Under the pieces are notes generated by a model. The model saw only the letters and a list, made by a program, of their open reading frames with translations, was not told the origin of the DNA and searched no databases. A program made the position numbers and the translations under genes. Below are positions 1 through 7,265 of a stretch of DNA of 24,228 bases, one piece after another (position 1 is the first letter of the stretch; every line of letters starts with the position of its first letter). This stretch comes from a virus, in the IMG/VR virus record IMGVR_UViG_3300006844_000229, positions 1 through 24,228 of that record. One strand, 5' to 3'.

Positions 1-1241
1 ACAACACGTACCGCACGATCACTGGCACCCTCACGCTCGACGCGAGTGCTAAGGTCCATCTGACGACGGGGATCACCAACGCTACTCTACCGCTAGCAAA
101 CACCTGTGCCGGCCGTATATACGACTTCATCTGTGCCACCGGCACTAACCTGACGCTGACCCGGTCAGGGACCGACACTATCCAGACGACGACAGGGACG
201 GCTGGTAATACCTATACCTTCACGGTCAACACTCGAGCTAGCTTCGTCAGCGATGGTGTGTCAAAGTGGTACATGCTCTCTGCCGATCCGGCGTTCCCTG
301 GTGGGCCGGCTACGGGCTCGTTGAGTGGTGTCTACCCAAACCCGTCGTTGGCAGCGAACAGTGTCAACAACGCTCAGATCGCTACGGGCGCGATTCAACC
401 GCCGAAGCTCGGGGGGATGGCTCCCGTAGCGGGTGACGCGGCTAAGATTATCACACTTGACCCAACTAACCCGACGACACAGTTCAAGATCTCGCCCGCT
501 ACTGTAAGTGCTGGTGGTGACCTAGTTGCAACAAACGTGACAGCAGGCCAACTCATCTCCACGGGCGCGACAATTTGGGTCGGAACGGCAGCTACAAACA
601 AGGCGCTAATCCAGTCATATGCCTACGGAGGGAGTAGCATTCTTGAACTCTACTCCAACGCGAGCCAGACCATCGCTACTAAGCCGGTGTGGCTGATCCG
701 TGTGGATGCAGGTGGGGGGGCCGACGGTATCCTGTTCATGAGGAACGGCCCCAGCGGGGGCGCGCAGGTGCTTACGCACTGGTTCAACCCAAGTGGCCAG
801 GTCATGTTGCCGACGGCTGGCGGGGGGATGCGTTGCGGTAATGTGGGCTCGGTAGGGGCTGAGGGCGTCTCGAATTCTATTGCCTTCGGGTGGACTGGGA
901 GCGCGGTCGCAGTCCGTGTAGATACGACGCAGCTTGGGACCATGAACGTGACGCCACCGTCGGATGCACGGTGGAAGACCGACGTGCAAGACGACTGCCC
1001 TGGCCTTGATGCGGTCATGGCGTTGCGGCCCGTGACGTTTAGATACGATCAATCGAAGCGAGAAGGGCTCGGCTTCCCTCAGGGGAGGCAATACGGGTTG
1101 ATCGCCCAGGAAGCACAGTCGATCATACCCTCTGCGATCGAGGATGATGGCTCCGAGGACCATTACCTGGGTCTTGACTACCGAAAGGTCGTGCCGGTTC
1201 TGATCCAAGCGATCAAGGAACTGGCGGCAAGGAAAAGCTGA
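1..1241 (+). CDS. Tail fibre/spike C-terminal part with S74 intramolecular chaperone (5' end cut by window)
   Basis: The frame is open from the left edge (first full codon at position 3), so the gene begins outside the window; about 412 residues are visible. The early part is Thr/Ser/Gly-rich and contains a GSLSGVYPNPSLA motif typical of phage fibre stalk linkers. The last ~93 residues match the Peptidase_S74 chaperone of endosialidase-type fibres: SDARWK at about residues 320-325, then ALRPVTFRY, YGLIAQEAQ, YLGLDYRKVVPVLIQAIKEL. In this family the domain trimerises the fibre and then cuts itself off just before the conserved Ser of the SD motif, so release at about S320 is expected. The stop overlaps the next start by one base. 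The product would be a receptor-binding fibre; the receptor cannot be told. Confidence 0.9.
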   Translation, partial: NTYRTITGTLTLDASAKVHLTTGITNATLPLANTCAGRIYDFICATGTNLTLTRSGTDTIQTTTGTAGNTYTFTVNTRASFVSDGVSKWYMLSADPAFPGGPATGSLSGVYPNPSLAANSVNNAQIATGAIQPPKLGGMAPVAGDAAKIITLDPTNPTTQFKISPATVSAGGDLVATNVTAGQLISTGATIWVGTAATNKALIQSYAYGGSSILELYSNASQTIATKPVWLIRVDAGGGADGILFMRNGPSGGAQVLTHWFNPSGQVMLPTAGGGMRCGNVGSVGAEGVSNSIAFGWTGSAVAVRVDTTQLGTMNVTPPSDARWKTDVQDDCPGLDAVMALRPVTFRYDQSKREGLGFPQGRQYGLIAQEAQSIIPSAIEDDGSEDHYLGLDYRKVVPVLIQAIKELAARKS

Positions 1242-1417
1242 TGGATCTACAAAGCCTACGGGTTCGTAAGACCGAACTCATGGAGTCGTTGAAGGAGTCG
1301 CTAATCAACAGCGAGAGGATCCGTGGAGCCATCTGGTTCTGCGACGAGATGATCTCGAAGCTCGAGGGCAACGGGCTCGACGTAACGGAGGTGCCGGCTG
1401 ATGGCGAGGCAGGGTGA
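1241..1417 (+). CDS. Small hypothetical protein (58 aa) after the fibre gene
   Basis: The ATG shares one base with the fibre stop (TGATG) and has AAGGAAAAG upstream. The product starts MDLQSLRVRKTELMESLKES and is mostly charged and helix-prone, with a single Cys. No family is recognised. Its place directly after the S74 fibre and before another small gene suggests a virion-associated or fibre-assembly role, but that is inference from position only. Codon use resembles its neighbours, and its end overlaps the next gene by 17 bases. Confidence 0.6.
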   Translation: MDLQSLRVRKTELMESLKESLINSERIRGAIWFCDEMISKLEGNGLDVTEVPADGEAG

Positions 1418-1739
1418 GGAAGTAGGTAGCTCATATCCAGGCCCGACGTTCCCGCGGCGTGGGGAGGAATGGTTCGAGTGTCACATCTGTGGGTTCGACT
1501 TCCCGCTGAGTGAGTCTCGTCGTCACTACAAGACCAACCGGCTAGTGGATGCGGCCTGTGATGACGAGAAGACTCACAGCGACTACATGGAAGAATTGGA
1601 TCTCCCGAAGGAGGCTCCGAGAGAGACGGAGCAACCTGTAAGTTGTCAGGGCGAGGCCGTGGACGACAACTGGTATGGGGGGTTGTGGTACATGGCAGAA
1701 TGGTACGGGAAGGGCGACCCGTGTGAGAGGAAAGATTAA
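1401..1739 (+). CDS. Small putative zinc-binding protein in tail cluster (112 aa)
   Basis: The ATG at 1401 follows GGAGGTG with a 7-base spacer that lies inside the previous gene. The protein has a CHIC knuckle (C27, C30) in an FECHICGFDFPLSESRRHY context, and H42 and C53 could complete a metal site. The C-terminal half is Trp/Tyr-rich (WYGGLWYMAEWYG). Small Cys-containing proteins of this kind occur among phage tail genes, but I do not recognise a named family. The stop overlaps the next start (TAATG), which fits co-translation with the fibre gene that follows. Confidence 0.7.
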   Translation: MARQGEEVGSSYPGPTFPRRGEEWFECHICGFDFPLSESRRHYKTNRLVDAACDDEKTHSDYMEELDLPKEAPRETEQPVSCQGEAVDDNWYGGLWYMAEWYGKGDPCERKD

Positions 1740-2701
1740 TGAGTATCATTGAACGACCGATCAAACGGGGCAACGTCTTCACCTTCGACGACTCGTACAA
1801 CAAGGGCTTCAAGAACATCTGGGCCAGCGAGGTCGATGCGGAGTTCGAACGGCTATATGGCACCTGGAACTCAGGGAACATTAACATCGCAAATGGCTCC
1901 ATTACGGGGGACATGATAGTAGACGGGGCTATCACCATTGGTAAGCTAGCACCGGATAGCGTTGATAGCTCGAAGATCATCGACGGCAGTATCCTCGAGG
2001 TAGACCTGGATAGCCTGCTCCAGAACCGCCTGCCGCCCCAATGGAGTCCTGGGGAAGCTGATAGAGTTCTGACGGTTGACTCGACGGGCCAGTACTTGTA
2101 CTGGGCCGCGGCGCCGCCGTCCGAGCCGGGTGGGCCTGCGGGGGGTCGGTTGTCTGGCTTCTATCCGGACCCAGACATCGCGGATGGCGCGATGCTGGAC
2201 CGGCATTTTAGCGACAACTCGATCAGCGGGATGAGGATCCAGCCGACCTCGATTAACTACCTGAAGCTAGCCGATGGAACGATTCCGAACGCGAAGCTCG
2301 CGCCGAACGCCGCGATAGCTGGGCAGACGAATACGGTTATCACCAACACCTTGGCTATTGGTGCTCCTAACGAGACGGTGATCGCGACCTTCCCGAACAT
2401 CGTGGTACGTGGGGGTAACGTGCATTTGTCCGGTTCGTGGGGCCTGTATACAACGGGCGCAGCTACCGGGAACATGACCATCACGCTCCGAGTGAAGCGG
2501 GGTGGGACCCTGGTCCACACCGTCCTGTACTTCATCGGGACGAACTTCACCCACCCGATCCCGGTCCCTACGTGCGTCGACGTGGCTGCACCGGCAGGGG
2601 CACATGTGTACACGGTCACGTGCCAACTGACAGGTAACGGGGTTGTCTACTCGCGTGCGGTAACTGCCGAGAACGGCAAGCTCTCGCTAGAGGAGTTCTG
2701 A
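1739..2701 (+). CDS. Tail fibre protein with shared N-terminal anchor module (320 aa)
   Basis: The start is a TAATG overlap with AGGAAAG upstream. The N-terminus (RPIK at residues 6-9, SEVDAEFERLYGTWNSG at 30-46) matches the fibre at 5006-5782. The stalk follows, with imperfect repeats of the type SVDSSKIIDGSI (about 74-85), GSLSG-like GGRLSGFYPDP (136-145) and LADGTIPNAKLAP (177-189). The C-terminal ~130 residues are beta-rich and unlike those of the other fibre, which fits a variable tip. No S74 domain is present. The most likely role is a second receptor-binding or side fibre attached to the tail through the shared N-terminal module. Confidence 0.8.
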   Translation: MSIIERPIKRGNVFTFDDSYNKGFKNIWASEVDAEFERLYGTWNSGNINIANGSITGDMIVDGAITIGKLAPDSVDSSKIIDGSILEVDLDSLLQNRLPPQWSPGEADRVLTVDSTGQYLYWAAAPPSEPGGPAGGRLSGFYPDPDIADGAMLDRHFSDNSISGMRIQPTSINYLKLADGTIPNAKLAPNAAIAGQTNTVITNTLAIGAPNETVIATFPNIVVRGGNVHLSGSWGLYTTGAATGNMTITLRVKRGGTLVHTVLYFIGTNFTHPIPVPTCVDVAAPAGAHVYTVTCQLTGNGVVYSRAVTAENGKLSLEEF

Positions 2702-3309
2702 TGAACCTCCAGACCTACGACGACATCAAGGCCGAGGTCATCAAGCGACTCGGCAACCGTAAGGATCTGAGTGAGCGGATAGACCAGTGGGCGATGGACG
2801 CCTTTACTGAGCTAACTCAGGCCCCGAAGGCTACGTTCCGGGAGCTGGATGCCCTATACGAGTTCACGGCGCAGGCGAATGTGCCGAGGGTTCCGGTGCC
2901 CGCAGACTTCTGGTTCATCCTGTCGTTGCGGGACCCGAACAGGAAGCTCGACCAGGTGCACTGGCAGGTGCTGGACCGCACGTACAGGACGCTTGGGATA
3001 CCGACGAGGTTCGCGAGGTATCAAGACAACATCGAATTCGATCCGATACCGGCAGCAGACCACCAGATGGTCATGCGGTATCGGCGCCGGCTGCCCAAAC
3101 TGGTATCTGGCTTGTCGATCCCGTTGGAGAGGGAGTGGCATGAGATCTTGATAGTCCTCACCGTGGCGAAGGGTCTGGAGGCTCTGCAACGATTCGAGGA
3201 GGCTCTACCATATAAAGGAGCTGTGGATATGGTGCTGAGCCAGAGGCAGGATAACCCCTTGCTGGAAGACGATAACTACGAGACGACAATCGGGGTGCGG
3301 TTCAGGTAA
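2701..3309 (+). CDS. Head-tail adaptor-like protein (T7 gp11/P22 gp4 type, 202 aa)
   Basis: GAGGAG sits 5 bases before the ATG, which overlaps the fibre stop. The protein starts with a helical YDDIKAEVIKRLG segment and a WAMDAFTEL helix. It continues with a beta-rich middle (VPVPADFWFILSLRD, PTRFARYQDNIEFDPIP, MVMRYRRRLP) and a C-terminal helical part (WHEILIVLTVAKGLEALQRFEEA). This order is typical of podovirus adaptor proteins, which form a dodecameric ring under the portal. The length (202 aa) matches T7 gp11, and the next gene is nozzle-like, as in T7 (gp11-gp12). The family was assigned by pattern and gene order, not by a database hit. Confidence 0.7.
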   Translation: MNLQTYDDIKAEVIKRLGNRKDLSERIDQWAMDAFTELTQAPKATFRELDALYEFTAQANVPRVPVPADFWFILSLRDPNRKLDQVHWQVLDRTYRTLGIPTRFARYQDNIEFDPIPAADHQMVMRYRRRLPKLVSGLSIPLEREWHEILIVLTVAKGLEALQRFEEALPYKGAVDMVLSQRQDNPLLEDDNYETTIGVRFR

Positions 3310-3312
3310 TCG

Positions 3313-3337
3313 CTTCACTAATTGAAGGGCCAACAAA
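3313..3337 (+). promoter_or_regulatory. Hairpin leader directly before the nozzle start; copy of a dispersed 25-base element
   Basis: The short gap between the adaptor and nozzle genes can fold into a 5-bp stem (CTTCA/TGAAG) with a CTAAT loop, followed by GGGCCAACAAA and then the GTG start. Twenty-two of its 25 bases match the opposite strand at 22314-22338. The GAAGGG part can serve as the ribosome-binding site, 8 bases or so before the GTG. The function of the repeat itself is unknown. Confidence 0.45.
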
Positions 3338-4999
3338 GTGAGCGTGCAGAACTACACCAGAAACGTCATCCCAATGAAGGGGTTGTACACTAGCGCGGTG
3401 TCCGATGCGATACCGCCCGACTACACCCCGTGGTGCGAGAACGTACGCTTCCGGTTTGGGAACGTCCAGCGGGCACCAGGACGCTCGTTGCCGTTGCAGG
3501 CTCTGCCTCGCGACATCATGGACTACGCGACCCTTACGGACAAGATTGGCGGGAAGAGTCTAATCGCACTGACCGCGAATTCCCTCACCAATATCGTCGC
3601 CCATTCGTACGACGAGAGCACGTTCAGGTTCAGTACGACGCCAATAACGTTGGCGGCCCCGGCCCTGTGGAACATCCGACCCTCGTGGACCCAGGGCGAG
3701 GAGCGACTGTTCGTTTGCCGGGCCTCGAAGGTAGCGGCGATACAACCTGGTGGTGTGGTTGAGGTTCTCACCAGCCCAAAGGGATGCTTCCTCGAGTACT
3801 TCAACAACCGTGTGGTGCTCATGCGCCTTATAGAGCCTCCGTTCGCGCCCCCACCGGGCTCGTCGGTAACTACGGGAATGGGCTCTAGTCGCATCCAGTG
3901 GTCCAAGCAGGGAGTCTACACCGATTGGAGCACCGCAACGGATGGTGGTGGATTCCTTGAACTTTACGACAACTCCGTGGAGCCAATTACGGGGGGCAAG
4001 GTTCTTGGTGATCGGCTTACAGTCTACAGGAAGAGTTCGATCGTGGACCTGGTGCCCACGGGCGTCAGCACGGCGCCCTTCCTACCGGAGAAGCGAAGCA
4101 ACGGTATTGGCTGCGCGTTCCCGTGGACTCTGGCTAGCGCGGGTCAGTTCCATATCTTTGTCGGCAATGACTTCAACGTATATAAGTGGGATGGGTCGAG
4201 GCTGGACCCGATTGGGACGCCCATACATGCGTACGTACGGCAGCTGATAGATCTTGACAAGGATCTACCAGATACGGTAGACTGGAAGTGCACCCCGTTT
4301 GCCACGATGTTCATGGGGTTTAAGGAATACCACCTAGCGATCCCACAGAAGAACGGAAACGTGGTTGTGCTAGTCTACGACTACCTTCGGGAGTCATGGA
4401 CCCGTGATCAGATCCCGGGCATGACCGCGTTCTACGAGTGGCAGCAGAAGGTGGCCGTGGACGCGAGTCGAGTCTACGATATCCTGCCCTACCCTGAAAT
4501 CTTCCCAACCTTGGTAGCAGGACGTAGTAGAGACTTCTTCATCATCGACGAACGCTTCGTTGGTGATTACTTGCCGGTTGGCTCCACCGGGGGAATGGAG
4601 ATGTTCTTCGATTCCCCAGATATGTTCTACGGCAAGGAGGGAGTCACTAACGGGACGCTCCAGCGCATCGTTATCTCGCAGGCTCACCCTACCTTTCTCA
4701 CAGAGGTCAGCTATCTAGTCGAGGTCAGCGTTGACCGGGGCAAGACGTTTGTGGCTGGGTTGCCAGTGCGACCCTCTTATTCACGTAAAGGCTTCGAGTT
4801 CGTAGAGTTCAACATAACGAGCAACGTTCGGAGATACAGATTCCGGTACCCCCTCGGCTCAACTGCCGGGAAGCCAAGCTGGAGAGCTTACACGGATATC
4901 TTTGTTCCTTCGGGGGACTTCTTCCCGACTGAGGGCGACATCGACGCACCGTATGGGATATGGGATGAGACCTTCTGGAATCTCTGTCTATGGGGATGA
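3338..4999 (+). CDS. Tail nozzle / DNA-stabilisation-like protein (T7 gp12/P22 gp10 type, 553 aa)
   Basis: The start is GTG; no earlier in-frame start lies close to a ribosome-binding site. The protein opens with a segment typical of the family: a short Met-Lys-Gly region, then a WCENVRFRFGNVQRAPGR stretch describing the first blade. Repeated beta blades follow, including RIQWSKQGVYTDWS, GGKVLGDRLTVYRKSSIVDLV, FHIFVGNDFNVYKWDGS and VVVLVYDYLRESWTRD. These blade signatures occur in podovirus nozzle proteins (beta-propeller plus outer domains), which form the distal hexameric tube. The 553-aa size is in the range between P22 gp10 and T7 gp12. Its place after the adaptor supports the call and is the main reason to think the phage is short-tailed. 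Confidence 0.72.
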   Translation: MSVQNYTRNVIPMKGLYTSAVSDAIPPDYTPWCENVRFRFGNVQRAPGRSLPLQALPRDIMDYATLTDKIGGKSLIALTANSLTNIVAHSYDESTFRFSTTPITLAAPALWNIRPSWTQGEERLFVCRASKVAAIQPGGVVEVLTSPKGCFLEYFNNRVVLMRLIEPPFAPPPGSSVTTGMGSSRIQWSKQGVYTDWSTATDGGGFLELYDNSVEPITGGKVLGDRLTVYRKSSIVDLVPTGVSTAPFLPEKRSNGIGCAFPWTLASAGQFHIFVGNDFNVYKWDGSRLDPIGTPIHAYVRQLIDLDKDLPDTVDWKCTPFATMFMGFKEYHLAIPQKNGNVVVLVYDYLRESWTRDQIPGMTAFYEWQQKVAVDASRVYDILPYPEIFPTLVAGRSRDFFIIDERFVGDYLPVGSTGGMEMFFDSPDMFYGKEGVTNGTLQRIVISQAHPTFLTEVSYLVEVSVDRGKTFVAGLPVRPSYSRKGFEFVEFNITSNVRRYRFRYPLGSTAGKPSWRAYTDIFVPSGDFFPTEGDIDAPYGIWDETFWNLCLWG

Positions 5000-5005
5000 T
5001 GAAGA

Positions 5006-5782
5006 ATGGCTAACATTCAGAGGCCGCTCAAGACCTTCGGGACACGTACCTACGAGGAGGAGGTCGCTGCCGCGCCAGGTAACAAGGCACCGATTCTCTC
5101 GGCTGAGGTGGATGGGGACCTGAACCTTATCTACGAGGCTTGGAACAACGGTGTCACCGGTGATGACATCGCGCCTGGCTCCGTCGGGACCAACCAGCTA
5201 GCACCGGGCGCCGTGACAAGCGAAAAGATCTTGGATGGTACTATCCAGCTTGCAGACATGGGTTCCAATAGTGTGGACTCATCCAAGATCGTGGACGGAT
5301 CTATTCAGCTTGTGGACATGGGCCCTAACTCCGTGAACTCTAGCAAGATCGTGGACGGCTCCATACTGGTTGGCGACCTAGGGGCGGGTGCCTCGATAGT
5401 TGGGATCGGTAGGCATCGGCGGCAAGGTGAGACCATAGACATCACGAACAGAACCGAGAGTACTTACCTTACTCTCTCCATCGCAGCCCGCTCTGCTTCG
5501 GTGGCTCCCGCTGGGTTGCTCGTTATGCGGGCGCGGGCCTTTGGGCTATTCAGTATCGCGGGGACGGATGGAGTAGTTGGTCTACGGTTGTACCGAGACG
5601 GAGTCAACTTCGACGTGATCTTCATGAAGGGCCAGGGTGATGCGGTGCCGTGGACTGTCTACTACGAGGACCTAATCACCATCCCAGATACCAACGCACA
5701 TACCTACCGTGTTGACGTGTACTCTACCAACGCAACGGCCATCCTACATGGGGGGTCGCTGTTCATGACAGCGCATGCGTGA
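5006..5782 (+). CDS. Tail fibre protein, paralogue of the 1739-2701 fibre (258 aa)
   Basis: The ATG lies 6 bases after the nozzle stop. The N-terminal anchor (RPLK at 6-9, SAEVDGDLNLIYEAWNNG at 32-49) matches the fibre at 1739-2701. The stalk is three tandem 20-residue repeats of the type V-x-S-x-KI-x-DG-x-I-x-x-x-D-x-G (residues 70-129). The C-terminal ~125 residues form a beta-rich tip (MRARAFGLFSIAG, VVGLRLYRDGVNFDVIF, YRVDVYSTNATAILHGG). It is most likely a third receptor-binding fibre using the same docking site. It could be a short baseplate or nozzle fibre instead. The stop overlaps the next start (TGATG). Confidence 0.78.
   Translation: MANIQRPLKTFGTRTYEEEVAAAPGNKAPILSAEVDGDLNLIYEAWNNGVTGDDIAPGSVGTNQLAPGAVTSEKILDGTIQLADMGSNSVDSSKIVDGSIQLVDMGPNSVNSSKIVDGSILVGDLGAGASIVGIGRHRRQGETIDITNRTESTYLTLSIAARSASVAPAGLLVMRARAFGLFSIAGTDGVVGLRLYRDGVNFDVIFMKGQGDAVPWTVYYEDLITIPDTNAHTYRVDVYSTNATAILHGGSLFMTAHA
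5213..5392 (+). repeat. Three tandem 60-base (20-codon) stalk repeats inside the fibre gene
   Basis: Units begin at 5213, 5273 and 5333. Units two and three share KIVDGSI, and units one and two share IQLxDMGxNS. The encoded repeats resemble the single SVDSSKIIDGSI copy in the fibre at 1739-2701. Such in-frame repeats can change stalk length by slippage or recombination. Confidence 0.75.
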
Positions 5783-6411
5783 TGGAATACCGGCCATTAG
5801 TTCTAGTGAGTGGGAAGCTCGAATACCTGTGGAACCGTATGCGGATGTACCCGCAGGTCTTTGATGACGTAATACCACGGACCTTCGAGGCGTTCAAGGA
5901 AACCATGCTCGCGCCGAACAATCAGTTCTACGAGATCCTCGAGGGAGAGGAGACGGTGGGGCTGGCGGCCGCAACGCAGGTCCGCCCGACCCTCGATGCC
6001 AACATGCACGTCGTGATGTTCGACCGGCGGCTGAGGGGCCGGGAGCCCATTCTGCTAGAGGCGCTAAGGGACTTCGGTATCAGGGCGAAGCTACGACGGA
6101 TGACCGTCGTTTTGCCCGAGGACAACAGGACTGCCATCAAGCTCGTTGGGCGGCTAGGGTTCAAGCTCGAGGGCGTGATGAGAAAGGCGCATTTGAGAGA
6201 TGGAATCTACAGGGACTTCCACGTCTTCGGAATCCTCGCCGAGGAGCTATATAGCTACAGCGACGGTGGACGATATGCACATCCTGAGCCAGATGGGGGG
6301 GACATTCGCGAACCTGTACGGAGCGGGCCTGATGAAGTTCGACCCAGCGATCTTCCGCAAGAAGATGACGTCGTTCATGAGTCAGGGCTTGGGGATAGTG
6401 CTCACGGCTAA
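5782..6411 (+). CDS. GNAT-family N-acetyltransferase-like protein (first of a tandem pair; real C-terminus uncertain)
   Basis: The ATG at 5782 overlaps the fibre stop. Residues 1 to about 158 form a GNAT-like fold of the RimJ/RimL type: a beta strand with MHVVMFDRRLRGREP (the acetyl-CoA loop, but without the usual second Gly), then VVLPEDNRTAIKLVGRLGFKLEGVMRKAHLRDGIYRDFHVFGILAEEL. That ending is where such proteins normally stop. Here the frame continues for about 50 Pro/Asp/Gly-rich residues that look like an out-of-frame reading of the next gene. From about 6250 the codon pattern favours the other frame. Substrate unknown; it may modify a virion or host protein. A frameshift to the next gene is possible. 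Confidence 0.75.
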   Translation: MEYRPLVLVSGKLEYLWNRMRMYPQVFDDVIPRTFEAFKETMLAPNNQFYEILEGEETVGLAAATQVRPTLDANMHVVMFDRRLRGREPILLEALRDFGIRAKLRRMTVVLPEDNRTAIKLVGRLGFKLEGVMRKAHLRDGIYRDFHVFGILAEELYSYSDGGRYAHPEPDGGDIREPVRSGPDEVRPSDLPQEDDVVHESGLGDSAHG

Positions 6412-6691
6412 AGAGGGGTTTGAGCTCAAGGGCGCTATCGCAGGCGTCGTGTACGAGAACGTCTTTGATGGCGGGTTGTGCGCCACGGAGCTGTTTTGGT
6501 ACGTGTGGCCTGGAGCGCTGAAGGGCACTGGCGGGAAGCTCCTCGACGCGTTTGAGGACTGGGCTCGCTTCCGCAAATGTACACGGGTAACGATGGCGTT
6601 GATGCGCCACAACGAGGCCGAGCGTTTGGATAGGTACTACACTGACCATGGGTACCAGGTGTTCGAGACCCATTACGTCAAGCTGATATGA
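6200..6691 (+). CDS. Second GNAT-like N-acetyltransferase (start uncertain)
   Basis: The GNAT core is clear: an IATATVDDMHIL first strand (nt 6251-6286), TELFWYVWPGALKGTGGKLLDAFEDWA (strand 4 and the acetyl-CoA loop with GTGG), and a C-terminal RLDRYYTDHGYQVFETHYVKLI. The ATG at 6200 gives 163 aa, but its first 17 residues are Ser/Thr-rich and come from bases that encode the previous gene in another frame. Other starts are GTG 6266 or ATG 6275, which would cut into the first strand. None has a strong ribosome-binding site: AAAGG lies 12 bases before 6200, and GGTGGA lies 5 before 6275. The stop overlaps the next start (ATGA). Confidence 0.7.
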   Translation: MESTGTSTSSESSPRSYIATATVDDMHILSQMGGTFANLYGAGLMKFDPAIFRKKMTSFMSQGLGIVLTAKEGFELKGAIAGVVYENVFDGGLCATELFWYVWPGALKGTGGKLLDAFEDWARFRKCTRVTMALMRHNEAERLDRYYTDHGYQVFETHYVKLI

Positions 6692-7254
6692 CTCCCTACC
6701 TAATGGCCGTTGATGGGGTGTTCCCATACAACGAGTTCCTGATGCTGAGGGAGTACGCGCACATCATGGAGTACAAGGACCGTGAGGGTCCAGACGGTGT
6801 GACCTACAAGGACATTGGTGCGGAGGTTCCCGAGCCGGCCAAGGAGCAGCTTATCTTCGCGCTGACCTGGTTAATGGGCTACCGGATAGCCATGAAGATC
6901 TGTGCCTTCCGATTGTCGGTCGAGGGGACCGTGCCACCTCAGTGGGCGCATAGCGATGCTGAGGTCTCGAAGTGGGCGTCGTTTGTGTACATCAATCCTG
7001 GGCCTGGGGGGACGGCGCTTCTGAGGCATAAGGAAACTGGGATGACCATGCATCCTAGGAACCAAGAGGAGCTCGACATCTGGACCAGGGATTGCAACAG
7101 GCCAGAGGCGTGGTATGTCATCGGGTCGGTGCCGTGTGAGCCCAACCGGGGCCTTGTGATCCCGAGCGACCAACTACATGCGGCTATGCCGGTGCATGGG
7201 TTTGGTCAGTCGCCTAGTGACGGGCGATTGATCCTGTGGAGCTTCTTCGATTAG
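6688..7254 (+). CDS. 2-oxoglutarate/Fe(II)-dependent oxygenase-like protein (188 aa)
   Basis: The ATG overlaps the previous stop (ATGA). The iron-binding facial triad is visible: HSD at residues 88-90 (H88, D90) and H164 in the LHAAMP motif. R180 in DGRLILWSF is placed to bind the 2-oxoglutarate carboxylate. SFVYINPGPGGTALLRH is the expected strand between the HxD motif and the distal His. Enzymes of this fold hydroxylate or demethylate proteins, nucleic acids or small molecules with O2 and 2-oxoglutarate. Phages often carry such genes among structural genes. The nearby GNATs suggest a small virion- or host-modifying cassette, but the substrate is not known. Confidence 0.85.
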   Translation: MTPYLMAVDGVFPYNEFLMLREYAHIMEYKDREGPDGVTYKDIGAEVPEPAKEQLIFALTWLMGYRIAMKICAFRLSVEGTVPPQWAHSDAEVSKWASFVYINPGPGGTALLRHKETGMTMHPRNQEELDIWTRDCNRPEAWYVIGSVPCEPNRGLVIPSDQLHAAMPVHGFGQSPSDGRLILWSFFD

Positions 7255-7265
7255 GAGGTAATACG

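Noticed and set aside
615-1208. Long antisense open frames under the virion genes (also at 10558-11268 and 7966-8649)
   Set aside because: They mirror GC-rich coding sequence, lack ribosome-binding sites and have compositions typical of shadow frames.
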